Source of the DNA: Bacilli bacterium
GTDB lineage: Bacteria > Bacillota_I > Bacilli_A > ML615J-28 > CAG-313
DNA length: 7,129 bases
NCBI GenBank assembly: GCA_900752975.1
Contig: CAADXH010000004.1
Location: forward strand, 1 to 7,129
Direction: 5' to 3'
Below the pieces are notes generated by a model. That model ran no database searches and had not been told where the DNA came from. It was given only the letters and a program-made list of their open reading frames with translations. Made by a program: the position numbers and the translations under genes. Shown here one piece after another: positions 1 through 6,034 of this stretch; within the stretch, counting starts at the first letter, position 1; each line of letters starts with the position of its first letter.

Positions 1-77
1 AATAGAACTTCTATAGTTAATTACTTTTTAAATAATTTAATTTTTCTTGCAAAAAGAAGTCATTAAATTAAAAGTTG
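1..77. other. AT-rich intergenic region with a possible hairpin
   Basis: No gene is visible here. The stretch is very AT-rich and holds two small symmetries. A 6-bp inverted repeat with a one-base centre lies at 2-14 (ATAGAA-C-TTCTAT). A larger potential stem pairs 33-41 with 62-70 (9 bp, all A-T) and continues after a small internal loop with 44-48 against 54-58. The larger hairpin ends about 10 bp before the -10 box at 81-86 and covers the place where a -35 box would lie. It has no run of T after it on the + strand, so it is not a convincing terminator for an upstream + strand gene. Short A-T inverted repeats arise easily by chance in such DNA. Confidence 0.3.
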
Positions 78-86
78 TGATATAAT
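78..86 (+). promoter_or_regulatory. Extended -10 promoter of the pheST operon
   Basis: A perfect TATAAT at 81-86 is preceded by TG at 78-79 and one base, giving an extended -10 element (TGATATAAT). No good -35 hexamer sits 16-18 bp upstream; TTGCAA at 47-52 is about 28 bp away and too far. Extended -10 promoters often work without a strong -35. Transcription should start near 92-94, shortly before the first strand of T-box Stem I at 111. Confidence 0.7.
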
Positions 87-110
87 CATATAGTATAAAA
101 AAATCGATGA

Positions 111-199
111 TTAAGAAGATTCATAATAGTAGTTCTATTTAGGGAGAATTAGTCGTGACTGAAAACTAATTTATAGAATGTTTATGAAGTTCACCTTAA
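111..199 (+). promoter_or_regulatory. T-box Stem I with UUC (Phe) specifier
   Basis: The base helix pairs 111-115 (TTAAG) with 195-199 (CTTAA). A second helix pairs 120-126 with 182-188, leaving an internal loop whose 3' side reads GTTCAC at 189-194. The specifier codon is TTC at 190-192, after GAAG and followed by a purine, as in the family. It matches the GAA anticodon of tRNA-Phe. Above this, 133-138 pairs with 173-178. AGGGAG at 141-146 fits the AG bulge, and 147-153 pairs with 165-171 below the apical loop. That loop (GTGACTGAAA, about 155-164) looks shorter than the usual terminal loop. Confidence 0.85.
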
Positions 200-263
200 G
201 AGAGACTCTAATCAAGTCCGTTTTCCGCGTTAAGGAATATGAGGGAAGCTATGCTTCTAAATT

Positions 264-293
264 AAGGTGGTACCACGGTTAACAATCGTCCTT
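264..293 (+). promoter_or_regulatory. T-box sequence and antiterminator
   Basis: The conserved T-box reads AAGGTGGTACCACGG at 264-278. The antiterminator forms from AAGG (264-267) with CCTT (290-293) and ACG (275-277) with CGT (287-289), enclosing the canonical seven-base bulge TGGTACC at 268-274. The first four bulge bases, UGGU, would pair with an ACCA 3' end, which needs discriminator base A73, as expected for tRNA-Phe. The antiterminator shares 287-293 with the terminator stem, so the two structures exclude each other. Confidence 0.93.
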
Positions 294-319
294 TCTGTAT
301 AAGAAAAGGGCGTTTTTTT
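287..319 (+). terminator. Regulated intrinsic terminator of the T-box
   Basis: Bases 287-294 (CGTCCTTT) pair with 305-312, with one G-U pair. After a bulged A at 304, two more pairs join 295-296 to 302-303 around the loop 297-301. Seven T follow at 313-319. This stops transcription ahead of pheS when tRNA-Phe is charged. The T tract runs straight into the pheS ribosome binding site at 320-325. Confidence 0.93.
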
Positions 320-325
320 AGGAGG
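320..325 (+). promoter_or_regulatory. Ribosome binding site of pheS
   Basis: AGGAGG is a full-strength Shine-Dalgarno sequence five bases before the ATG at 331. It lies directly after the T tract of the leader terminator and outside the hairpin, so translation is free once transcription has read through. It supports 331 as the start. Confidence 0.85.
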
Positions 326-330
326 AAAAA

Positions 331-1365
331 ATGAAAAAATTGTTATTAAACATTTTAGAAAATGCAAAGCAAGCAATTGATAATGTAAAAAGCAATCAAG
401 AGCTAAACGAACTTCGTGCTTACTATATGGGTAAGAAAAGTCCACTTGGCGACATTATGAAAAAAATGGGTAGTTTATCAATTGATGAGAAAAAAGAATT
501 TGGAGCTTTAGCCAACAAAGTAAAAGCTGAGATTGAAGAAAAAATAACTAACGCAAGAAATAAAATAGAAGAAAGAGAAATTGAACGTAAACTTGCTAGT
601 GAAAAAATCGATGTTACCTTACCTGGTAAATCATTTAATTTAGGTACTGCACATCCTTTAATGCAGACATCAGAAGAATTACAAGAGTTATTCCTTGGTA
701 TGGGTTATAAGATTGCAGAAGGACCAGAAGTAGAACTTGATGTATTTAACTTTGAATTATTAAATGTACCAAAAGGACATCCTGCCCGTGACATGCAAGA
801 TACTTTCTATATTTCTGATAATCTATTACTTAGAACACAAACATCATCAGTTCAAGCAAGAACTCTTCTTGCATCAAACGGTAAACCAGTTAAAATTGTT
901 TGCCCTGGTAAAGTATTTAGACGTGATGATGATGATGCCACTCACTCACATCAATTTATGCAATTTGAAGGACTTGTTGTTGATAAAAACATTACAATGT
1001 CTGATTTAAAAGGTACCTTATTACTTGTTGCGAAAAAGATGTTTGGTGAAGATAGAGTAATCAGACTTAGACCTTCATATTTTCCATTTACTGAACCAAG
1101 TGTTGAAGTAGATGTAAGTTGCTTCAAATGTGGTGGTAAAGGATGTAGTTTATGCAAAAATAGTGGATGGATTGAAGTTTTAGGTGCTGGTATGGTTCAC
1201 CCTAATGTTTTAAGAGATTGTGGATATGATCCCGAAGTTTATCGTGGTTTTGCATTTGGTATTGGTATTGAACGTGTGACAATGTTCCGTCACGGTATTG
1301 ATGACATTAGACATTTCTATACAAATGATGCAAGATTCCTAAAACAATTTAAAGGAGAAGAGTAA
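331..1365 (+). CDS. pheS: Phenylalanine--tRNA ligase alpha subunit
   Basis: Catalytic subunit of the (alpha-beta)2 class II synthetase, which charges tRNA-Phe with phenylalanine using ATP in the cytoplasm. The 344 residues are full length for a bacterial PheS. Residues 1-90 are the charged, helical N-terminal coiled coil that contacts tRNA. The catalytic domain follows, with HPLMQTSEELQELFLGMGY from 108 (motif 1 region), FRRDDDDATHSHQFMQFEG from 196 (motif 2) and GFAFGIGIERVTMFR at 306-320 (motif 3). Ala308 matches the position of E. coli Ala294, which limits the size of the amino-acid pocket. Four cysteines (C264, C267, C272, C275) form two CxxC pairs, likely a small metal site of the kind seen in Firmicute PheS. 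The start follows a strong AGGAGG. pheT begins one base after the stop. No key residue appears to be missing. Confidence 0.98.
   Translation: MKKLLLNILENAKQAIDNVKSNQELNELRAYYMGKKSPLGDIMKKMGSLSIDEKKEFGALANKVKAEIEEKITNARNKIEEREIERKLASEKIDVTLPGKSFNLGTAHPLMQTSEELQELFLGMGYKIAEGPEVELDVFNFELLNVPKGHPARDMQDTFYISDNLLLRTQTSSVQARTLLASNGKPVKIVCPGKVFRRDDDDATHSHQFMQFEGLVVDKNITMSDLKGTLLLVAKKMFGEDRVIRLRPSYFPFTEPSVEVDVSCFKCGGKGCSLCKNSGWIEVLGAGMVHPNVLRDCGYDPEVYRGFAFGIGIERVTMFRHGIDDIRHFYTNDARFLKQFKGEE
1351..1357 (+). promoter_or_regulatory. Ribosome binding site of pheT inside the pheS end
   Basis: AAAGGAG lies within the last codons of pheS, nine bases before the pheT ATG at 1367. Ribosomes finishing pheS therefore cover the pheT start, which suits coupled production of the two subunits in equal amounts. 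Confidence 0.75.
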
Positions 1366-1366
1366 T

Positions 1367-3778
1367 ATGAAAGTATCATATAATTGGTTAAAAGAATTAG
1401 TAAATATTGATGTTTCACCAGAACAATTAGTTGATGAAATGTCACTTCATTCAATTGAAATAGAAGAGTATGGAAAACTTTTACCAACTAGTGGACTAGT
1501 CGTTGGTGAGGTTGTTCAAAAAGAAAAACACAATAACTCTGATCACTTATCAGTTTGTCAAGTAAATTTAGGTAGTAGTGTTTCACAAATCGTTTGTGGT
1601 GCCCCTAATGTTGAGGCTGGACAAAAGGTTATTGTTGCCCTTCCTGGAGTTAAACTTCCTGGTGGTGAAATTAAAGTATCCGTAATAAGAGGAGTACCTT
1701 CAAATGGTATGTTATGTTCACTTCAAGAATTAGGTTTAGAAACTAAATATGTTCCGGAAAAGTATGCACATGGTATTTATGTACTTGGTGATGATGCTAA
1801 ACCTGGTGAAGATGCTTTAAAATATTTAAATTTAGAAGATACAGTAATTGAACTTGGGCTTACTCCAAATCGTATGGATTTATTATCAATGAATGGGGTT
1901 GCGAAAGACATTAACGCAATGTATCATTCAGGTCTTAAACCGCTTACTTATGAACTTCATGAAATAGATAAAGAAGCATCAAGTGAAATTGATGTTGAAC
2001 TAGAAACTTCAACTTGTTATAGCTATTATGCAAGAGTTGTAGAAGGTGTAGAAATTAAAGAATCTCCTGCTTTCATTAAAGCAAGACTTATCGCATCTGG
2101 TATAAGACCAATTAACAATGTTGTTGATATTACTAACTATATTTTACAACTATTTGGTCAACCACTTCATTCTTTCGATAAAGATGAACTTGGTAATAAA
2201 ATAACAGTAAGACGTGCCACAAATGAAGAAGAAGTTGTAACCCTTGATGGTAATAAACGTACTCTAAATCGTAATGATATTGTTATTACTGATAATAAGG
2301 GTGAAAACAATAGTTCAAGAATTGTTGCACTAGCTGGTGTTATGGGCGGACTTGATACAGAAGTTACAGAAAAAACTAAGAACATTGTTCTTGAATCAGC
2401 AGTATTTAGACCACTTAGTGTTCGTAGAACTTCTACCAAACTTGGACTTAGAAGTGAATCAAGTGTTCGTTTTGAACGTGGTGTTGATTTAAACCAAAGT
2501 TTAGCAGCTGTTAACTATGCATGTTATTTACTTGAAAAATATGCTGGTGGTAAAGTTCTAAAAGGTTATGTTCATAAAGGCACTGAGTATGTTCCTGATA
2601 AAGTATTAACCCTAACTGAAAAATATGTTAAAGATTATTTAGGTGTAAAAATTACCCTAGAAGAAATGCAAAATATCTTTAATGGTTTATCGTTTGGAAC
2701 CGAAATTAGAGATAAAGAAATCGTAGTATATGTTCCAAATCGTCGTTTAGATATTACTATTAAACAAGATTTAATTGAAGAATTAGCTAGAATTTATGGC
2801 TATGATAAATTAAAAGAAACTTTACCTTCAATGAATCTATGTGCTGAATATACAAAAGAACAAAAGATTAGAAGAACTATTGCGCAAACTCTTCGTGGTG
2901 TAGGCTTATCAGAAGTATTAACTTACTCTTTAGTAAGTGAAAAGAAAGCACATGAATTTGCATTACTTCTTGGTGATGACAAGAAAGAACTTGCCCTACT
3001 TCACCCAATGAATGAAGAAAGAAAATATTTACGACGCAATCTTGTTAGTAGTTTAATTGATGTTATTAAATATAATAATGCAAGAAAGATTGAAAATCTA
3101 GCTATATATGAAATTGGTAAACGTTACTTCTATGAGGGTGATGAAACTTGTGAAGATTGGTGTGTAAGTGGAGCTATTCAAGGGGTTCAAGCAACTAACC
3201 TTTGGAGTTCAAAGAGTAATAGAGTAGACTTCTACTATGTTAAAGGTATCCTTGAACTATTATTTGCGAAACTAAACATCACTGTAAAATATCAACCATT
3301 AAAAGCTCCATGTCCTGAACTTCATCCTGGACGTTCAGCTGAAATAGTATTTAATGATAAAGTAATTGGTTTTGTTGGTGAATTACATCCAAAATATGCA
3401 AAAGATGAAGACATTGAAGATACTTATGTGTTTGAAATTAATTTAGATGAAATCTTCTTAAAAGAAAATAATGTAACCATTTTCTCATCAATATCTAAAG
3501 TTCCACCAGTATTCCGTGATTTAGCATTCATTATGGATAATAATCAAAGTATTGGGGAAATCATTGATGCCATTTATCGAGTTGATCGTAAAATGATCAA
3601 ACAAGTTGAAGTGTTTGATGTTTATAGTGGTGAAAACATTGAAGATGGCAAGAAGAGTGTAGCTCTAAAAGTTATGCTTGAATCAGAAGATACTTTAACT
3701 GATGAAGTAATTAACCAAAAAATTACTAAGATTATTAAATCACTTGAATACCAATATCATGTAACCTTAAGAGGATAA
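1367..3778 (+). CDS. pheT: Phenylalanine--tRNA ligase beta subunit
   Basis: Partner of PheS. It binds tRNA-Phe and hydrolyses mischarged Tyr-tRNA-Phe. The 803 residues match the usual bacterial length, and all expected domains are present. An N-terminal segment precedes an EMAP-like OB-fold tRNA-binding domain at about 40-150, with IVCGAPNV at 75-82 and NGMLCS near 113. The B3/B4 editing domain spans about 210-400, with RPINNVVDITNY at 247-258, HSFDKDEL at 268-275, ALAGVMGG at 321-328 and SVRFERGVD at 366-374. The B5 domain lies at about 405-480, with PNRRLDI at 457-463 and DLIEELARIYGYDKL at 468-482. A catalytic-like core runs to about 700. A ferredoxin-fold anticodon-binding domain fills about 709-803, with PPVFRDLAF near its start. 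The final Arg-Gly codons supply the Shine-Dalgarno of the next gene, whose ATG starts one base after the stop. Confidence 0.98.
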   Translation: MKVSYNWLKELVNIDVSPEQLVDEMSLHSIEIEEYGKLLPTSGLVVGEVVQKEKHNNSDHLSVCQVNLGSSVSQIVCGAPNVEAGQKVIVALPGVKLPGGEIKVSVIRGVPSNGMLCSLQELGLETKYVPEKYAHGIYVLGDDAKPGEDALKYLNLEDTVIELGLTPNRMDLLSMNGVAKDINAMYHSGLKPLTYELHEIDKEASSEIDVELETSTCYSYYARVVEGVEIKESPAFIKARLIASGIRPINNVVDITNYILQLFGQPLHSFDKDELGNKITVRRATNEEEVVTLDGNKRTLNRNDIVITDNKGENNSSRIVALAGVMGGLDTEVTEKTKNIVLESAVFRPLSVRRTSTKLGLRSESSVRFERGVDLNQSLAAVNYACYLLEKYAGGKVLKGYVHKGTEYVPDKVLTLTEKYVKDYLGVKITLEEMQNIFNGLSFGTEIRDKEIVVYVPNRRLDITIKQDLIEELARIYGYDKLKETLPSMNLCAEYTKEQKIRRTIAQTLRGVGLSEVLTYSLVSEKKAHEFALLLGDDKKELALLHPMNEERKYLRRNLVSSLIDVIKYNNARKIENLAIYEIGKRYFYEGDETCEDWCVSGAIQGVQATNLWSSKSNRVDFYYVKGILELLFAKLNITVKYQPLKAPCPELHPGRSAEIVFNDKVIGFVGELHPKYAKDEDIEDTYVFEINLDEIFLKENNVTIFSSISKVPPVFRDLAFIMDNNQSIGEIIDAIYRVDRKMIKQVEVFDVYSGENIEDGKKSVALKVMLESEDTLTDEVINQKITKIIKSLEYQYHVTLRG
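3771..3775 (+). promoter_or_regulatory. Ribosome binding site of the P-loop gene inside the pheT end
   Basis: GAGGA forms the last two sense-codon positions of pheT and is followed by the stop TAA, one T and the ATG at 3780. The spacing is short, about four bases. Translation of the third gene is therefore probably coupled to termination of pheT. Confidence 0.6.
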
Positions 3779-3779
3779 T

Positions 3780-4301
3780 ATGTTTTCATACAAAAGAATT
3801 CTTATTATTGGCTCAGCTGGTAGTGGAAAGTCAACATTTTCAAAAAAACTAGGAGAACTAACTAATATTCCAGTTATTCACTTAGATAAGGAATACTGGC
3901 TCCCAAACTGGCAAACCCCTGATAAAGAAGTATGGAGAAAAAGGATTGAAGAACTTACCCTAGTAGATAGTTGGATTATGGATGGAAACTACGGATCTAC
4001 CCTTGATTTAAGGCTTAAACGCGCTGATTTAGTGATATTCCTTGATTATAATAGATTTGTATGTGTAAGAGGCGTAATTAAGCGTAGTCTTAACAAAAAA
4101 GAACATAAACGCATTGATCTTGCTGAAGGGTGTACTGAAAAGTTTGATTTAGATTTTATTAAGTGGGTATGGAGCTTTCCTAAAGAATACCGCCCTCAAA
4201 TTATTAAATCTTTAGATGAACACCCTAATGTTGAAAAAATAATTTTCAAAAATAGAAAAGAAAGTAAAAAATATTTAGAAAGGCTAAAAACGAAAAAATG
4301 A
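3780..4301 (+). CDS. FlaR/adenylate-kinase-like P-loop protein
   Basis: A small cytoplasmic NTP-binding protein of 173 residues, from the group often labelled DNA topology modulation protein FlaR or adenylate-kinase-related. A Walker A loop, GSAGSGKST, sits at 11-19 right after the first beta strand, which supports the chosen start. Other family-type elements are HLD at 34-36, WIMDGNY at 65-71, a Walker-B-like hydrophobic strand ending in FLDYNR at 87-92, and basic residues R97, K101 and R102 that could act in a lid. It has no signal peptide or membrane segment. The true substrate of this family is not established; the topology label is historical, and a small-molecule or nucleotide kinase role is a guess from the fold. 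It starts one base after pheT and its TGA stop overlaps the next start as ATGA, so it is an integral part of the operon. Confidence 0.85.
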   Translation: MFSYKRILIIGSAGSGKSTFSKKLGELTNIPVIHLDKEYWLPNWQTPDKEVWRKRIEELTLVDSWIMDGNYGSTLDLRLKRADLVIFLDYNRFVCVRGVIKRSLNKKEHKRIDLAEGCTEKFDLDFIKWVWSFPKEYRPQIIKSLDEHPNVEKIIFKNRKESKKYLERLKTKK

Positions 4302-5890
4302 AAAAAAGTATAATAATTGCCTTATTCATATTTTGTATAGTTACTCTAGTATCATGTACCGATCACACTCATAACTACGCCGCCGCAACTTGTTATAGTC
4401 CCGAAACTTGTACTATTTGTGGGGCAACAAGAGGAGATACAGTACCACACAAATATGAAGAAGTATCAAGTGTTATTCCAACTTGTACAGTAGATGGTGT
4501 AATAAAATATAAGTGCTCATATTGTTCAGATTCTTATGATGAAGTACTTCCATCAACTGGTCATACTCTAAATTCCATTAATGTTTGTACAACTTGTGGA
4601 TACGCTAAAGGTGAAGAAAAAATTCCAGAGGGTGAACTTACTTATCAACAAATAGTAGCTGTACTTGACAAAGATTATATTCCTGATGTTGCATATGAAA
4701 ATATATATCTACCAAATATGATAACTGGCTCAACTGGTAGAATTTACTGGGAAACATCAGACGATGGCTTAATCACTAAAGATGGTAAAGTGATAAGAGG
4801 ACCAAAAGAAACCAAAGTCACACTAACAGCCTCAATTGTATTTTTAGGAGCAACTTTAAAATTTATGAAAGAAGTAACAGTTAAGGCTTATGCCTTAAAA
4901 CCAATTGATAATAAAAAATTAGTAATAGCTTATTTCTACCCATCAAGTGGAGTAAATGTATCAACTACTGATCTTGAAAAAATAGATTATATCAATTATA
5001 GTTTTGGTGAAATCTCAAATGGTAAAGTCTTGATTAATGATGATACAAACCTTAAGAAAACTTTATCATATCATAGTCAAGGTGTTAGAGTTGGTCTTGC
5101 CCTTGGAGGTTGGGGAGCTGGTGGATTTAGTGAAGCTATGATGACATCAAGCACTAGAACTACCCTAGTTAATTCTGTAATGGAAACGATCATCAAATAC
5201 AATCTTGATGGAATTGACATTGACTGGGAATATCCAACAAGCTCAGTTGCAGGAATTACCTCAAACCCAGCTGATAGAACAAACCTTACATTATTTTGTA
5301 AAGAATTAAAAGCAGCAATGTTAAATTATCGTAAAGATTTACTTTTAACTATTGCGATTGCACCAAGCAATGCATTTTATGATTTAAAAGCTTTAACCGA
5401 ATACATTGATTACTTTAATGTTATGACCTATGACTTTGCGATGGGAAATACAGCTAGTCACTTAACTAATCTTTCTGGTAACTATGCAAGTAGTGCTGAA
5501 AAAAGCATTAACTTTGTTAAAAATTATGTACCAGTAGAAAAAATTGTAATAGGTGGTGCTTTCTACGGACGTATGGGAACATTTGCAAGTTCTAATAATA
5601 CAACAATTGGCGCACCACTTTCCACAAGCCTTGCCAAAGGGGCAATATCCTATACCAAGATTAAAGAAAACATTACTAAATATCACTGGAAAGAACAATA
5701 CGATGAAGCATCAGGTGCAGCTTACATAATTGAAGGCACAACCTTTATTACATATGATAGTACCAAAAGCATTGCTGCTAAAGCAAAATATGTTTTAGAT
5801 AATAATTTAGGTGGCATAATGTTTTGGGATTTATCACAAGATACCACTGGTGATTTGCTAGATGCAATCGATGTAACACTAAATAAATAA
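4298..5890 (+). CDS. Secreted GH18-family glycoside hydrolase lipoprotein
   Basis: A 530-residue surface lipoprotein. The signal peptide at 1-19 ends in the lipobox LVSC with lipidated Cys20. Residues 23-101 hold Cys/His modules, described separately. About 114-198 resembles the atrophied bacterial Ig-like domain (YWETSDDGLITKDGKV at 150-165). The GH18 barrel covers about 206-530: GLALGGWG at 266-273 in the SxGG position, the catalytic signature DGIDIDWE at 304-311 with acid Glu311 and assisting Asp309, MTYD at 376-379, and GGIMFWDLSQDT near the C terminus. GH18 enzymes cut chitin, chitooligosaccharides or N-glycan cores with substrate assistance; which one applies here cannot be read from sequence. 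The ATG overlaps the previous stop as ATGA. Its Shine-Dalgarno is weak (AGAAAGG at 4277-4283, 14 bases away), so translation probably relies on coupling. No separate promoter was found, so the T-box may control it. Confidence 0.92.
   Translation: MKKSIIIALFIFCIVTLVSCTDHTHNYAAATCYSPETCTICGATRGDTVPHKYEEVSSVIPTCTVDGVIKYKCSYCSDSYDEVLPSTGHTLNSINVCTTCGYAKGEEKIPEGELTYQQIVAVLDKDYIPDVAYENIYLPNMITGSTGRIYWETSDDGLITKDGKVIRGPKETKVTLTASIVFLGATLKFMKEVTVKAYALKPIDNKKLVIAYFYPSSGVNVSTTDLEKIDYINYSFGEISNGKVLINDDTNLKKTLSYHSQGVRVGLALGGWGAGGFSEAMMTSSTRTTLVNSVMETIIKYNLDGIDIDWEYPTSSVAGITSNPADRTNLTLFCKELKAAMLNYRKDLLLTIAIAPSNAFYDLKALTEYIDYFNVMTYDFAMGNTASHLTNLSGNYASSAEKSINFVKNYVPVEKIVIGGAFYGRMGTFASSNNTTIGAPLSTSLAKGAISYTKIKENITKYHWKEQYDEASGAAYIIEGTTFITYDSTKSIAAKAKYVLDNNLGGIMFWDLSQDTTGDLLDAIDVTLNK
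4364..4600 (+). repeat. Cys/His-rich modules of the GH18 lipoprotein
   Basis: Residues 23-101 contain degenerate repeats built from a Cys, a CxxC pair and a closing His. The order is H23/H25, C32, C38-C41, H51; then C63, C73-C76, H89; then C97-C100. The pattern resembles short modules ending in PH or GH that recur in secreted proteins of anaerobic Firmicutes. Eight cysteines plus histidines could bind metal, zinc-ribbon fashion, or form disulfides. The first module has a shorter spacing and the third is only a stub. Role unknown; linking the lipid anchor to the enzyme is the simplest idea. Confidence 0.6.
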
Positions 5891-5913
5891 AGTATAATTC
5901 AAATATTTAAGTC

Positions 5914-5952
5914 AAAAACACTAGAGATTAAATTTCTTTAGTGTTTTTATTT
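5914..5952 (+). terminator. Intrinsic terminator ending the pheST operon
   Basis: Bases 5914-5927 pair with 5935-5948 over 14 bp, with a single G-U pair, around the seven-base loop TTAAATT. The 3' arm ends in TTTTT, followed by ATTT. It begins 23 bases after the GH18 stop. The A-rich 5' arm means it could also act on the minus strand, though no minus-strand gene is visible here. It separates the phe unit from the next gene, which has its own promoter. Confidence 0.93.
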
Positions 5953-5972
5953 AGAAAAATAAACCTAATATG

Positions 5973-6001
5973 TTGATATATTTGATTAAAAATTGTATAA
6001 T
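5973..6001 (+). promoter_or_regulatory. Sigma-A-type promoter of the B-repeat lipoprotein gene
   Basis: TTGATA at 5973-5978 and a perfect TATAAT at 5996-6001 are separated by exactly 17 bp. Transcription should start near 6008, giving a 5' leader of about 27 bases. No operator or riboswitch is visible, so the sequence suggests a strong housekeeping promoter that is not tied to the T-box. Confidence 0.85.
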
Positions 6002-6022
6002 GGGCATATACATTAAAGAAAG

Positions 6023-6028
6023 AAAGGG
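6023..6028 (+). promoter_or_regulatory. Ribosome binding site of the B-repeat lipoprotein gene
   Basis: AAAGGG lies six bases before the ATG at 6035. Together with the lipoprotein signal that follows, it fixes the start of the gene. Confidence 0.7.
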
Positions 6029-6034
6029 AAAAGA

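Larger units (their letters stand above)
93..319 (+). promoter_or_regulatory. T-box leader (tRNA-Phe-sensing riboswitch) of pheST
   Basis: The leader holds the main T-box parts in order. Stem I spans 111-199 and carries the specifier. A small Stem II pairs 204-207 with 215-218. A hairpin at 223-237 (TTCC paired with GGAA around GCGTTAA) probably belongs to the Stem IIA/B pseudoknot region. Stem III pairs 244-249 with 253-258. The conserved T-box (264-278) and a terminator (287-319) follow. In this RNA class, uncharged tRNA binds its anticodon to the specifier and its 3' end to the antiterminator bulge, which prevents termination and lets the synthetase genes be transcribed. The UUC specifier and the downstream pheST genes agree on phenylalanine. 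The 5' boundary is the inferred transcription start. Confidence 0.95.

Noticed and set aside
2..14. Palindrome ATAGAA-C-TTCTAT as an operator
   Set aside because: It is a single short AT-rich palindrome more than 60 bp upstream of the promoter, with no second copy in a matching position near the other promoter.
257..445. 62-residue minus-strand open frame across the leader and pheS start
   Set aside because: It lies opposite the T-box terminator and the pheS start, has no sensible Shine-Dalgarno or family resemblance, and is explained by the structured leader and pheS.
2167..2439. 90-residue minus-strand open frame inside pheT
   Set aside because: It is fully inside the conserved pheT editing domain on the other strand, with low-complexity Ser/Val/Leu composition typical of an antisense shadow.
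4231..4249. Inverted repeat TTGAAAA/TTTTCAA near the end of the P-loop gene, as a possible terminator or internal promoter
   Set aside because: It has no T run after it, a weak A-T stem and sits in coding sequence. TTGAAA at 4231 could be a -35, but no -10 lies 16-18 bp downstream.
4299..4301. TGA as tryptophan (Mycoplasma-type code)
   Set aside because: TGA ends the P-loop gene at the family's normal length and overlaps the next start. Reading through it meets TAA within a few codons, and all tryptophans in the window use TGG.
5462..5698. 78-residue minus-strand Cys-rich open frame inside the GH18 gene
   Set aside because: It is antisense to the GH18 barrel and has no ribosome binding site or promoter; the cysteines come from the reverse complement of Ala/Thr codons.
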